From assembly GCF_041021895.1 (NCBI RefSeq), contig NZ_CP157428.1, positions 1,984,001 to 2,048,000 on the forward strand: a DNA stretch of 64,000 bases, in the 5' to 3' direction. Both the position numbers and the translations under genes were made by a program. Positions 52,990 to 62,344 of this stretch are shown here, piece after piece; position 1 is the first letter of the stretch; the number at the start of each line of letters is the position of its first letter. The notes beneath the pieces were generated by a model, which saw only the letters and a list, made by a program, of their open reading frames with translations, searched no databases and was not told the DNA's origin. Source of the DNA: Acinetobacter sp. XH1741. GTDB lineage: Bacteria; Pseudomonadota; Gammaproteobacteria; Pseudomonadales; Moraxellaceae.

Positions 52990-54573
52990 TTATACTAAAT
53001 AAATTGACTCATCAATTCCGCATTTTTCTACAAAAGTTAAATCGTGAGAGACTAATAGGACTGCGCCTTCATAACTGGAAATAGCTTGTGCAAATAGTTC
53101 TCTCGATTCAATGTCTAGATGGTTTTCTGGCTCATCAAGCAATAAAAGTTCAGGCATAGGCTGAGCATGGCTTAAACCTAATAAAGCCACTTTCAACTTC
53201 TCACCGCCACTGAGCTGAGCTAAAGGATAGGTGCCTTTATCACCACGAATTCTAAGTTGACCTAATAGGTTTCTCCACTCTAACTCAGAGATATTGGGGT
53301 TAATATGCCTTAGGTTTTCAACAGCAGATTTATTCTCTAGCAAAAAGCTAAAATTTTGGTCTAGATAAAAGCAATTTACAAACAACTTAATTGCATCTAT
53401 AGGAGTTACTATGGATTGATTAATTTGTTTAAGCAAAGTTGATTTCCCAATACCATTGCGGCCAGCCAAATGAATTTTTTGACCTGCTTTTAAAGCTAAA
53501 TTGATAGGTTGTTGTGTCCCATAACTTAGCTTCAAGTCCTGAATTCTAAGAATTTCTCCTGATCGTTTTTGAAATGACGGAAATATAAACTGCTGTGGCT
53601 TAACGGTTTCAAGGAGTAATTTCTTATCTTTTAAGTCTTGCTGGCTATGTTCAATTTGACGTTGATGCTGAGACTGAATTGCACCAAAGCTTTGTCCAGC
53701 CTGTTCTTTTTTAAAATCTAGCAAAATTTTAGCTTGTGAGTTCGATTCACGAAGTTTATTTCCAGCACGCTCACGTTTTTGTGCTTTCATTAAGACTTCA
53801 TGTTGCTTTTGCTTCATGTGCTTAACTTCGCGTTGATGTTGCTGTACTGACTGCTCTAACGCTTCAATTTGAGACTGATATTCCTCATGAAATTTTTCAT
53901 AATTTCCTGTTGTGTGGTGCAAGCCATGTTCATTTAAGTAATAAATATGATCTACTTCATTTAACAAGGCGAGCTCGTGACTAATAATAAGCGCGCCTGC
54001 TGGATGTTTCTTTAAATGAGTCATTAACCATTCTCTAGCCTCTTGATCGAGATGGTTACTTGGTTCATCAAGTAGTAGGTAGTGATCTGTCTTTAAAAAT
54101 AATGTCGCTAAAGCTAACTTGGTTTTTTGTCCTTCGCTTAGCTGCGAAACAGGAAAGTCTAATTCGGTTGGTAAGTGGGCAGATCGCAATAACGCCTCCC
54201 AAACATTGGGCAGGTCCCATTTACCATCTAACAAATCATAATCATCAAACTCAGCGTTACCTTGTTCAACTCTTCTGAAAGCTTGGTATAAATGATCGAT
54301 CTCTAATGCTTCTGCAATTGTGGAGCAGTGAAGACGGTTTAACTGAGATAAATATGCATGCTTGCTATGCCAAGTGATCTGGCCATTTATATGTATTTCT
54401 CCTGTTGGCGAAATCTCTTGAAGCAATTGCATCAGGAGTGATTTACCTTGACCATTACGGCCAATTAAAGCGGATACTTGGTGGCAATCAAGTGAAAAAT
54501 TTAGCTCTTTAAACATCACTTTCGAGGGAAATTCTAAAGTGAGTTGTGATATTACACATGCCTGCTGAGTCAT
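52990..54573 (-). CDS. ABC-F family ATPase
   Basis: The 527-residue protein has two ATP-binding cassettes (Walker A GRNGQGKS near 38 and GRNGIGKS near 372; signatures LSEGQKTKLA and LSGGEKLKVA; Walker B LLLDEPSNHLD and LLLDEPENHLD) joined by a charged helical linker (about 235-310). There are no membrane segments. ABC-F proteins act on ribosomes, in translation or antibiotic protection. Its role is not clear from the neighbours; general translation factors of this kind (Uup/YheS-like) are usually a little longer. Confidence 0.92.
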   Translation of the reverse strand: MTQQACVISQLTLEFPSKVMFKELNFSLDCHQVSALIGRNGQGKSLLMQLLQEISPTGEIHINGQITWHSKHAYLSQLNRLHCSTIAEALEIDHLYQAFRRVEQGNAEFDDYDLLDGKWDLPNVWEALLRSAHLPTELDFPVSQLSEGQKTKLALATLFLKTDHYLLLDEPSNHLDQEAREWLMTHLKKHPAGALIISHELALLNEVDHIYYLNEHGLHHTTGNYEKFHEEYQSQIEALEQSVQQHQREVKHMKQKQHEVLMKAQKRERAGNKLRESNSQAKILLDFKKEQAGQSFGAIQSQHQRQIEHSQQDLKDKKLLLETVKPQQFIFPSFQKRSGEILRIQDLKLSYGTQQPINLALKAGQKIHLAGRNGIGKSTLLKQINQSIVTPIDAIKLFVNCFYLDQNFSFLLENKSAVENLRHINPNISELEWRNLLGQLRIRGDKGTYPLAQLSGGEKLKVALLGLSHAQPMPELLLLDEPENHLDIESRELFAQAISSYEGAVLLVSHDLTFVEKCGIDESIYLV

Positions 54574-54794
54574 AAAAAAACCTCATAAATACAGGATGTA
54601 CAAAATAGGAAGGTTAAGCTTTAAATAAAGACGTTAAGTCACAAAAAAATAGTCTATTTTGCACATCAAAAAAATAAAAAAATGATGAGAAAAAAAGACT
54701 TACTTCATTGGCGTGACTCACAAAAACAGAAAAATTGATGACAGTATTCTATAACAGTTTTTAATCTGTGTAAAACTTATGCATTTTGATGAAG

Positions 54795-54822
54795 AAAAGC
54801 CTAATCTAATGATTAGGCTTTT
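54795..54822. terminator. Terminator of the universal stress protein gene
   Basis: AAAAGCCTAAT / ATTAGGCTTTT with a 6-base loop; it lies 17 bases beyond the stop codon of the leftward gene. Confidence 0.8.
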
Positions 54823-54838
54823 ACTTAAAATGAAGAGT

Positions 54839-55282
54839 TTACTCTTTTACAACCAATACTTGGATTTTGGTATTGTTTAGAACATCTTGCGCAAAGCTAC
54901 CCAAAATAAGTTTTTGAAAACCTTTACGGCCATGAGAACCAATAACAATCAGATCTGATCCTAATTCTTCAACTGCTTTAAGAATGCCATCAGATGAGAT
55001 TTCACCTTGAATAATTTGTGTTTCGGCATCGACACCTTCTCCTGCACATAAGGCTTTTACCTTAGCAAGTGTTTTTTCTGCATTAGCGCGAGCTTCCACA
55101 AAATAATCTTTTACAACAGGGGAGATATAATAAAAATCGACACCACTAAACGGGTCTACTGCAACAAGACTAATCGCTGTAAGTTTACTGCCAAAAGCTT
55201 TAGCAAGGTGTGCAGCTTGTTTTGCTGCTGCCAATGAAATTTCTGAACCATCTACTGGGACAATAATATGTTGGTAATTCAT
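54839..55282 (-). CDS. Universal stress protein (UspA family)
   Basis: The 147-residue protein has one Usp domain with the start IIVPVDGSEISLAAAKQAAHLAKAFG and the ATP-binding loop GSHGRKGFQKLILGSFAQDVL near the C-terminus. Members with this GxxGxxGx9GS pattern bind ATP. It is cytoplasmic and monocistronic. No specific stress is indicated by the context. Confidence 0.93.
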   Translation of the reverse strand: MNYQHIIVPVDGSEISLAAAKQAAHLAKAFGSKLTAISLVAVDPFSGVDFYYISPVVKDYFVEARANAEKTLAKVKALCAGEGVDAETQIIQGEISSDGILKAVEELGSDLIVIGSHGRKGFQKLILGSFAQDVLNNTKIQVLVVKE

Positions 55283-55559
55283 AAAGTTATTCCTCTTATT
55301 TACAATTGTTATATGTATGAAGCTTTTCTTACTTTAAGAGTATCATATTTGTTTAAAGGTAGAAATCAATTCAATTAAGTAGAATTGAAATTAAATTACA
55401 AATAACTATACAATTGATTATTAAATATTTTTTAGACCAAGAATACTAAATATATTTAATCTTAAAAAAAGCTTTATTTTTAGTTCAAGCTTACAAAAAA
55501 TTACCTTTCATATTTTTGTCATACATAAAACGTATAACAAAATTATATAGCGAGGGGGA
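55283..55559. other. Intergenic region
   Basis: About 277 AT-rich bases between divergent genes, containing their promoters. The rightward gene has GAGGGGG before its ATG. Nothing else was seen. Confidence 0.45.
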
Positions 55560-55796
55560 ATGAATCAGATGGCAGATTTAACAGTAAAAAAAGTAAGTAA
55601 GCTTATTGAAGAATTTCGCCAAACAGGTAAAGAACCGGAAAAGTTGGTGATCGGATATAAAACTTATGCACGACTGATGGCAGATGACAAATTTGCTGAA
55701 AAAGTTGTCCCTTCACTTGAAAACTCAAAAGACCGTTTATATAAAAATCTAAAAATAAAACTTATCACTGAAAAGCATTATTTTGAAGTCAAATAA
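55560..55796 (+). CDS. Small hypothetical protein, 78 residues
   Basis: The ATG at 55560 follows GAGGGGG, a strong ribosome-binding site. The protein (MNQMADLTVKKVSKLIEEF...) is a lysine-rich cytoplasmic alpha/beta polypeptide with the segment KLVIGYKTYARLMADDKFAEKVVPSLE. I do not recognise the family. A second ATG, four codons in (MADLTV), is an alternative start. Confidence 0.65.
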   Translation: MNQMADLTVKKVSKLIEEFRQTGKEPEKLVIGYKTYARLMADDKFAEKVVPSLENSKDRLYKNLKIKLITEKHYFEVK

Positions 55797-55972
55797 CTAA
55801 TAAATGTAACATTTATCACGTTTATTCTTTTTTATTAACATTTAGCAAGATTAATTAACATATTGTTTTTGAGTTAATACAAATAAGGTGTGTATTCAAC
55901 ATTTGAGAACAGTATTTATTGCTAAAAACGCTAGAATGAGTTGATTTTATCGTAAATGGTTGAATAAACTGA

Positions 55973-56146
55973 ATGTTTAAGTTAATTATAGTTTTATTTT
56001 ATCTCATCGCTATTCTAGGTTTTTTATCTATACTTGGTGGTATATTAACACTCAGTATATTTCTGATTATTATTGGTTTAGGACTCATCTGCGCTGCATT
56101 ATTATTGAAAAAAGAATTTAAGATTGATGTTATGTTTTGGAAATAA
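55973..56146 (+). CDS. Small membrane protein, 57 residues
   Basis: This short ORF begins MFKLIIVLFYLIAILGF and is almost entirely hydrophobic until a charged tail (KKEFKIDVMFWK). Two transmembrane helices (about 2-18 and 24-45) joined by a glycine turn are predicted. There is no strong Shine-Dalgarno sequence. The hydrophobic pattern kept over the full frame supports coding, but the family is unknown. Confidence 0.5.
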   Translation: MFKLIIVLFYLIAILGFLSILGGILTLSIFLIIIGLGLICAALLLKKEFKIDVMFWK

Positions 56147-56413
56147 TTGGCTGTTATATATCACTAATTTAATAAAAATAATTAAATCACCTCATGTCGA
56201 GTGAGGTGTTATAAAATATTTAAAAACGAAATATATTATTTTAATTTAAACTGCTGTTTATAAATTGCATAAATCTTTATTACAATTCTAAATAAAACAA
56301 AAAATTAAAAGTAAGTTTAAGTATTTAAAAATAAAAAGATTTCCTTTAGGATGAAAATATATGGATTGATCTCTTTGGTATTAGACAAACAATAACAAAA
56401 GTGAGGTGTGCAC
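56147..56413. other. Intergenic region
   Basis: About 267 AT-rich bases upstream of the RDD gene. No ORF or structured element was seen apart from the AAAGTGAGG ribosome-binding site. Confidence 0.4.
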
Positions 56414-56857
56414 ATGACTTATAAATACGAGTATGCAGGGTTTTGGGTTAGATTTGGTGCAATGATTATTGATAGCCTTATTCTTTTTTTAGCGATTATT
56501 CCAGCCGCATGGATTTTTTACCGTGGCGATTACGATCTGATATTTGCTACAGGCTTGAGTACTAAACCTCAAAACTATGGGTTTGACCTCATCATAAATT
56601 ATGTTTTTCCATTTTTGTATACCGTTTTATGTTGGATCTATTTGGCAGGTACGCCAGGAAAGCGCTTAATGCGCTTAAAAGTTCTGGATGAGAAAACAGG
56701 GAATAAGTTAACTTTTATGCAATCTCTCATTCGGTATATTGGCTATATCCCATCTATTTTAGTGTTTTGTTTAGGGCTTTTTTGGGTGGCTTTTGATGCC
56801 AAAAAACAAGGTTGGCATGACAAAATGGCGAAAACAGTGGTGGTCAGAGAGCTCTAG
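56414..56857 (+). CDS. RDD family membrane protein
   Basis: From ATG 56414 the protein has 147 residues and the RDD signature: YAGFWVRFGAMIIDSLIL at the start, TPGKRLMRLKVLDEKTGNKLTF in the cytoplasmic loop and the closing segment FWVAFDAKKQGWHDKMAKTVVV. Three membrane helices are predicted. The function of most RDD proteins is unknown; some are Na+/H+ antiporters. It lies upstream of the Mg transport region but is separated by a promoter. Confidence 0.9.
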   Translation: MTYKYEYAGFWVRFGAMIIDSLILFLAIIPAAWIFYRGDYDLIFATGLSTKPQNYGFDLIINYVFPFLYTVLCWIYLAGTPGKRLMRLKVLDEKTGNKLTFMQSLIRYIGYIPSILVFCLGLFWVAFDAKKQGWHDKMAKTVVVREL

Positions 56858-56900
56858 AATCGAGTTAATTTTTTAGCAATAAAAAATTACAAAAAAAGTC

Positions 56901-56928
56901 TTGTGTGTTGCAAGGTAAGACCTATACT
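56901..56928 (+). promoter_or_regulatory. Possible promoter of the mgtA leader
   Basis: TTGTGT (56901-56906), a 16-base spacer and TATACT (56923-56928) could be a sigma-70 promoter that starts a ~480-base leader before mgtA. It is the best match in the gap but not a full consensus. Confidence 0.45.
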
Positions 56929-56958
56929 TGCCGCGAGTTTATTTAATGGAGATCCTAA

Positions 56959-57015
56959 ATGGGTAGTTGTTCGAGGTTCGAGTTTAATTATCAATTAAAC
57001 CAAAGCCACTGCTGA
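56959..57015 (+). CDS. Possible leader peptide of mgtA, 18 residues
   Basis: An ATG preceded by GGAGATCC opens an 18-codon frame (MGSCSRFEFNYQLNQSHC) that ends one base before a hairpin. It lies early in the predicted leader of mgtA, in the place where enterobacterial mgtA has its small mgtL ORF. It is not rich in proline, so it would not sense proline as MgtL does. Translation of it could influence which of two exclusive hairpins forms next. Confidence 0.45.
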   Translation: MGSCSRFEFNYQLNQSHC

Positions 57016-57058
57016 GCAAGATAACCTTTAGGAGGAGCTATCTTGCAATGAGATAGCT
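57016..57058 (+). promoter_or_regulatory. Mutually exclusive hairpins in the mgtA leader
   Basis: Hairpin A pairs GCAAGATA (57016-57023) with TATCTTGC (57039-57046). Hairpin B pairs AGCTATCT (57036-57043) with AGATAGCT (57051-57058). They share bases 57039-57043 and cannot form together. The loop of A holds an AGGAGG ribosome-binding site. Confidence 0.6.
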
Positions 57059-57158
57059 TTGTAAAAATTATATTAAGCCCATACAAATTACTTTATTTGT
57101 AATCATGTACTTCCAGCACTTATCTGTTTAGTTTCTCGCTAGAAATGGGGAGAAGCCA

Positions 57159-57317
57159 ATGTTTTTATATGCTTCCAAATACTGTTATGACCAAGATGTT
57201 TCAGTTCTGGTAAAAAAGCCAGCTCCTGCTATTCAAAGTATTCGAACAATGTGTGATCGCGTGCCATTTCGTCAGCGTTGGTTCGGCTTTGGATTAATTT
57301 TCTCTTCTTCATCGTAA
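57159..57317 (+). CDS. Possible small ORF before mgtA, 52 residues
   Basis: An ATG preceded by GGGGAGAAG opens a 52-codon frame beginning MFLYASKYCYDQDVSVLVKK, with a PAPAI segment and a basic middle (CDRVPFRQRWFG) followed by IFSSSS. It ends 101 bases before the mgtA start. It may be a second leader peptide whose translation responds to magnesium. I do not recognise the sequence. Confidence 0.45.
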   Translation: MFLYASKYCYDQDVSVLVKKPAPAIQSIRTMCDRVPFRQRWFGFGLIFSSSS

Positions 57318-57418
57318 GTTTACGAAAACCAATTCCTTTCTCAGTTTAAAAACTAAAAAAGACTTTATTTTTTAATAAGGTCGAGAGCCTTATACGCCTA
57401 AAAATGGAGGATTTCGTG

Positions 57419-60175
57419 ATGAAATTCTGGCAACGACTCTTCACAGCATTTTTACAAAGATTTCATTTGATGCGCTTTTTCGGTCGTAATCGATCCTTTA
57501 AAGAGCTGCATCAATCTAGCTATGCTCAAGAAATTAGCAAAAATTTATCTATGCGTTTGCTTAATGCATCAAAAGCCCAAACAAGTGATTTATTAAATCA
57601 ATTTGATACTCATTTTACGGGGCTTACAGAAGAGCAAGCGCATACACAGCAAATGCAAGTGGGTCTCAATGAGATTACCCATGAAAAACCATTAACTTGG
57701 TGGCAACATCTTTGGTATTGCTATCGCAATCCGTTCAATATTTTACTCAGCCTTTTGGCACTAATTGCTTTCTTTACCGATGATTTAACCGGTTCAACTA
57801 TTATTAGTGTCATGGTAATTCTTTCAACACTTCTTCGTTATTGGCAAGAGGCAAAATCGAATCAAGCTGCTGACGCTTTAAAGGCAATGGTGAGTAATAC
57901 TGCTACTGTATTACGTCATCAGCTAAGTGCTGAAGATTTAGAGCTTATGCACCAGCGCTATGGTATCGATACTAAAAATCAAACGAATAGCCAGTTTGAA
58001 ATGCCAATTCAGTATTTGGTGCCTGGCGATGTGATTTTATTATCTGCAGGTGACATGATTCCTGCTGATTGCAGAATTTTAAATGCCAAAGATTTGTTTG
58101 TATCTCAAGCTGCAATGACTGGCGAATCAATGCCGGTTGAAAAGTTTCCTTTGCAGAAAAATCTTGAAGAAACTAGCGCTTTAGAACTAGATAATATTGT
58201 ATTTATGGGAACCAATATTGTTTCTGGTTCAGCTCAGGCAGTTGTGTTAAGTACTGGTATCCAAACATATTTTGGTGCTCTTGCTCATCGAGTTACAGCT
58301 ACTGATCGAAGCACGACAGCGTTTCAAATGGGTGTTAACAAAGTAAGTTGGTTACTCATTCGCTTCATGTTGGTTATGGCACCTGTTGTACTTTTCATTA
58401 ATGGTTTTACCAAAGGTGATTGGACAGAGGCATTTTTATTCGCACTATCAGTGGCTGTTGGTCTCACACCTGAAATGTTACCGATGATTGTCACTTCAAC
58501 GTTGGCAAAGGGTGCAGTTTTCTTATCTAAAAAGAAAGTAATTGTTAAGCGTCTAGATGCTATTCAAAACTTTGGTGCAATGGATGTTTTATGTACAGAT
58601 AAAACTGGAACATTAACTCAAGATAAAATCTTTTTATCTCAACATATTGATGTTAATGGTGAAAAGTCAGATTTTGTACTCATGCAGGCATTTTTAAATA
58701 GTTATTATCAAACAGGTTTGAAAAACTTGCTTGACGTAGCTGTATTAGAAGCTGTTGATGATCAGATCAAAACTCAAAAGCTGCGCTATAAAAAATTAGA
58801 TGAAGTTCCTTTTGATTTTGATCGCCGCCGTATGTCAGTCGTGGTACAAACGCCTCAAGAAAAAGTGCGTATGATTACCAAAGGCGCTGTTGAGGAAATG
58901 TTAAAGGTTTGCCGTTATGTTGAGGTAAATGGCAAAGTAGAACCTCTCACAAAACAACGTGAAGTGGCAATTGAGGCACTGACTCAACGTTATAACCGAG
59001 ATGGCTTACGTGTTGTGGCTGTAGCTTATCGTGAGTTTGACAATAACCAAGAGAATTATTCAGTTGTTGATGAAAGTGATTTAATTTTAATTGGTTATGT
59101 TGCATTTCTTGATCCACCTAAAGAGTCAGCAAGAGAAGCTGTACAAAGTTTGCATGCTCATGGTGTAACTGTAAAAGTGCTTACTGGTGATAATGAGTTT
59201 GTAACTCAAAAAGTATGCCGAGAAATTGGTCTTAATTTTGATCAGGTTTTATTGGGTGGTGTAATTGAAACATTAACCGATGAACAGCTCAAAAGAGCGG
59301 TAGAGCAATACAACATTTTTGCCAAGTTAAGTCCTGTGCATAAAGAACGTATTGTTGAGCAGTTAAAAGCAAATGGTCATGTGGTCGGTTTCTTAGGCGA
59401 CGGTATTAATGATGCTGCGGCTATACGTACTGCTGATATTGGTATTTCAGTAGATACCGCAGTAGATATTGCTAAAGAGTCAGCAGATTTAATCTTGCTT
59501 GAAAAAAGCTTGATGGTGCTTGAAAAAGGTGTGATTGAAGGCCGTAGAACTTTTGCCAATATGCTTAAATATATCAAAATGACGGCCAGTTCAAATTTCG
59601 GTAACGTTTTTTCGGTATTAATAGCAAGTGCTTTTATTCCATTTTTACCAATGTTGCCTATTCACTTGCTTATTCAAAACTTACTTTATGATGTTTCACA
59701 AATTGTGATTCCATTTGATAACGTTGATGAAGAGTTAATTGCAAAACCACAGCGTTGGCAGCCTGAAGAAGTGGGTCGTTTCATGGTGGTGTTTGGACCG
59801 ATCAGCTCAATTTTTGACATTATCACGTTTTGTCTGATGTGGTTTGTGTTTTCCGCAAATACGCCTGAACATCAAACTTTATTCCAATCTGGTTGGTTTG
59901 TTGTAGGTTTACTGACTCAAACGTTGATTGTTCATATGATCCGTACTGCTAAAATTCCATTTATTCAAAGTCGTGCTGCAACACCATTATTGGTGATGAC
60001 GGTTGTGATTATGTGTATTGGTATTTTCTTACCAATGGGACCATTAGCAAGTTATTTAAAACTACAAGCTTTACCATTAAGTTATTTCTTATATTTGCCT
60101 TTAATTTTAATTGCTTATATGTGTATTACTCAATGGGTGAAAAAAATCTATATCCGCCGTTACGGCTGGCAATAA
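57419..60175 (+). CDS. mgtA: Magnesium-transporting P-type ATPase
   Basis: The ATG at 57419 has GGAGG at a good distance, giving a protein of 918 residues; the in-frame ATG at 57404 has no such site. The protein is a P3B-type ATPase: the phosphorylation motif DKTGTLT begins at Asp394, with TGES in the actuator domain, KGAVEEML in the nucleotide-binding domain and VGFLGDGINDAAAIRTADIGISVD in the P domain. It imports Mg2+ when magnesium is scarce. An MgtC gene follows by 15 bases, as in the Salmonella mgtCB operon in reverse order. A structured leader lies upstream. Confidence 0.93.
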   Translation: MKFWQRLFTAFLQRFHLMRFFGRNRSFKELHQSSYAQEISKNLSMRLLNASKAQTSDLLNQFDTHFTGLTEEQAHTQQMQVGLNEITHEKPLTWWQHLWYCYRNPFNILLSLLALIAFFTDDLTGSTIISVMVILSTLLRYWQEAKSNQAADALKAMVSNTATVLRHQLSAEDLELMHQRYGIDTKNQTNSQFEMPIQYLVPGDVILLSAGDMIPADCRILNAKDLFVSQAAMTGESMPVEKFPLQKNLEETSALELDNIVFMGTNIVSGSAQAVVLSTGIQTYFGALAHRVTATDRSTTAFQMGVNKVSWLLIRFMLVMAPVVLFINGFTKGDWTEAFLFALSVAVGLTPEMLPMIVTSTLAKGAVFLSKKKVIVKRLDAIQNFGAMDVLCTDKTGTLTQDKIFLSQHIDVNGEKSDFVLMQAFLNSYYQTGLKNLLDVAVLEAVDDQIKTQKLRYKKLDEVPFDFDRRRMSVVVQTPQEKVRMITKGAVEEMLKVCRYVEVNGKVEPLTKQREVAIEALTQRYNRDGLRVVAVAYREFDNNQENYSVVDESDLILIGYVAFLDPPKESAREAVQSLHAHGVTVKVLTGDNEFVTQKVCREIGLNFDQVLLGGVIETLTDEQLKRAVEQYNIFAKLSPVHKERIVEQLKANGHVVGFLGDGINDAAAIRTADIGISVDTAVDIAKESADLILLEKSLMVLEKGVIEGRRTFANMLKYIKMTASSNFGNVFSVLIASAFIPFLPMLPIHLLIQNLLYDVSQIVIPFDNVDEELIAKPQRWQPEEVGRFMVVFGPISSIFDIITFCLMWFVFSANTPEHQTLFQSGWFVVGLLTQTLIVHMIRTAKIPFIQSRAATPLLVMTVVIMCIGIFLPMGPLASYLKLQALPLSYFLYLPLILIAYMCITQWVKKIYIRRYGWQ

Positions 60176-60190
60176 GAACATAGGTGCAAG

Positions 60191-60910
60191 ATGAAGTTGC
60201 AATTTCTACAACATACAGACTTATCTAACATTATTGATACTTTAATTAGTCTCTCGGTCGCTTTTGTTTTGGGAGCATTAATTGGGTTTGAAAGTCAGTA
60301 TAGGCAGCGTACTGCAGGGCTTCGAACTAATGTTCTGGTCGCTGTTGGCGCAGCAATTTTTGTAGATGTTGCAACGAATCTTACTGGAGCAGATGGAGCT
60401 GTTCGAGTCATTGCTTATGTGGTTTCAGGTATTGGTTTCTTGGGTGCAGGTGTCATTATGCGCCAAGAAGGCAATATTCATGGCTTAAATACGGCCGCTA
60501 CTTTGTGGTGTTCAGCGGCTGTGGGGGCTGCTGCCGGTTCTGATTTAATTATTGAGGCAATATTAGCAACAGCATTTATTTTATCTGCCAATACATTGTT
60601 AAGACCGATTGTACATATCATTGACCGCCGTCCGTTAGACGATGACACAGAGGTTTTGCATGTCATTTACATTATATGTGACAGAAGTCAAAGCAAAGTG
60701 GTTATGGATGAGTTAAACCTAACGTTGAAACACCATAACTATCCTCCAAAGGATATTGATGTCACACCGTTTGGGGAAAAAGAGGTCGAAATAGAAGCGA
60801 CATTGATTGCAACTTCAATTGAGGCAGAAGAAGCACAGCACATCATTAACCACTTAAATGCCATGCCACAAATACGACAAGCTTTTTGGGATAAAAACGC
60901 AATTAATTAA
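60191..60910 (+). CDS. mgtC: MgtC family protein
   Basis: The 239-residue protein has four to five membrane segments in the first 140 residues with the family's core (SVAFVLGALIGFESQYRQRTAGLRTNVLVAVGAAIFV, and GIGFLGAGVIMRQEGNIHGLNTAATLW). The cytoplasmic C-terminal domain (about 150-239) is ACT-like, as in virulence-type MgtC. In other bacteria MgtC restrains the F1Fo ATPase and supports growth in low Mg2+ and inside macrophages. It is co-transcribed with mgtA. Confidence 0.92.
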   Translation: MKLQFLQHTDLSNIIDTLISLSVAFVLGALIGFESQYRQRTAGLRTNVLVAVGAAIFVDVATNLTGADGAVRVIAYVVSGIGFLGAGVIMRQEGNIHGLNTAATLWCSAAVGAAAGSDLIIEAILATAFILSANTLLRPIVHIIDRRPLDDDTEVLHVIYIICDRSQSKVVMDELNLTLKHHNYPPKDIDVTPFGEKEVEIEATLIATSIEAEEAQHIINHLNAMPQIRQAFWDKNAIN

Positions 60911-60915
60911 TTTTA

Positions 60916-60978
60916 TAAGACTTTGCACTTAACTGTTTATAAAGTTTTTTAAATGGTTAAGCGCAAAGTCTTTATTTT
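60916..60978. terminator. Bidirectional terminator
   Basis: AAGACTTTGCACTTAAC and GTTAAGCGCAAAGTCTT pair with a 22-base loop, followed on the plus strand by TATTTTT. It separates the convergent mgtC and BenE-type genes. Confidence 0.75.
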
Positions 60979-60984
60979 TAAGTT

Positions 60985-62157
60985 TTATTTTTTTGCTTTA
61001 AATCTAAGTACAACAAATACAATAATACCTACGACAAGTCCCCAAAATGCTGAACCAATACCGAAAAATTGAATACCCGAAGCACTGCATAAAAAAGTAA
61101 ATAATGCAGCTTCACGGTCTTCAACAGGGCCAAAAGCAAGCGCAATGTTGTGGCTGATCGTACCTAGTAATGCAATACCTGCTAAAGCAACAATAAAAAT
61201 ATGAGGAAAAGACATCAGCAAACTGGTCAGTGTCGCTGCAAATAATCCCATCAATGTATAGAAAAAACCAGAGCTTATGCCAGCAATATAGCGTTTACTT
61301 GGGTCAGGATGAGCCTGATCGTCAAGGCATACAGCCGCACTAATCGCAGCAATATTTACACTGTAACAACCAAAAGGCGCAAGCAAAACTTGGGTTAAAC
61401 CAGTCCAGCCTATCAGTTGGTTAACATGTGGCTTATAGCCATAACTTTTAATCATGGCAATACCGGGTAAATACTGCGAAGCCATACTAATGACAAATAG
61501 TGGTAGCGTTAAGCCTAAAAGTGCTGACCAGCTAAAGACAGGACTAATCCAGACTGGTCTAGCTAAAGACCACTCAAGTGTAGGCATATGAAATTCTAAA
61601 AAGACAGGGCATAGCACAACACCAGCAAGTGCGGTGAATACGATGCTATAACGCGGCCATAATCTTTTTGTAATCACATAAATGACAAGTAAAGATAGAA
61701 CAAATTCCCAGTCATTTTGCAAACTTACGAAAAGTGAAATACCAAACTTAAGTAAAACTCCGGCAAGCATGGCACTGGTTAAGCTTTGCGGTATATATGA
61801 AAGCGCTTTTTGAAATATACCTGAAAAGCCTAAAATGGCAGTAAGTACGCCACCGACTAAAAAAGCGCCTATAGCTTCATTTATACTATAGCCACCGCCT
61901 GTAGCCATAATTAAAGCAAGACCTGCGGTTGACCATGCAGTTGCTACAGGATATTTAAATTTCCATGAAAGGATGAGTCCTGATAGACCAATACCCAAAC
62001 CTAATGCCCAAAACCAAGAGGTGATTTGTTCAGGCGAAGCACCTAAAGCTTGAGCTGCCTGAATCACTAAAATGGCTGAAACACTAATACCAATAAGAAA
62101 GGTAATAAAACCAGCAAATACGGCTGGAATAGAAAAATCTTGAAGAATCTTTTGCAT
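60985..62157 (-). CDS. BenE-family benzoate/H+ symporter-like transporter
   Basis: The 390-residue protein has about twelve membrane helices and BenE-family sequence (STAGLALIMATGGGYSINEAIGAFLVGG, PFGCYSVNIAAISAAVCL). Family members import benzoate with protons, but no aromatic catabolic genes are in the window, so the substrate here is open. It is divergent from an Lrp-family regulator gene at 62345, which probably controls it. Confidence 0.88.
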   Translation of the reverse strand: MQKILQDFSIPAVFAGFITFLIGISVSAILVIQAAQALGASPEQITSWFWALGLGIGLSGLILSWKFKYPVATAWSTAGLALIMATGGGYSINEAIGAFLVGGVLTAILGFSGIFQKALSYIPQSLTSAMLAGVLLKFGISLFVSLQNDWEFVLSLLVIYVITKRLWPRYSIVFTALAGVVLCPVFLEFHMPTLEWSLARPVWISPVFSWSALLGLTLPLFVISMASQYLPGIAMIKSYGYKPHVNQLIGWTGLTQVLLAPFGCYSVNIAAISAAVCLDDQAHPDPSKRYIAGISSGFFYTLMGLFAATLTSLLMSFPHIFIVALAGIALLGTISHNIALAFGPVEDREAALFTFLCSASGIQFFGIGSAFWGLVVGIIVFVVLRFKAKK

Positions 62158-62344
62158 GGCTAAATGTTCTAAATCCCTGAAAAATTAATATGTTTCTGCC
62201 TACATGTTCAGCCAGATAAATCTAACAATTTTTTTTAAGAAGGTGCTTTCTATTTTTTAACAAAAAATGAAATAATATTTTTTAAATATTTAGAAATGCT
62301 ATAATTTATCCCATAAAAAATAATGAAATCGGGATATTGTTTTT

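Noticed and set aside
56929..57418. M-box or yybP-ykoY riboswitch before mgtA
   Set aside because: I could not find the conserved core sequences of either class; the hairpins and small ORFs suggest another mechanism.
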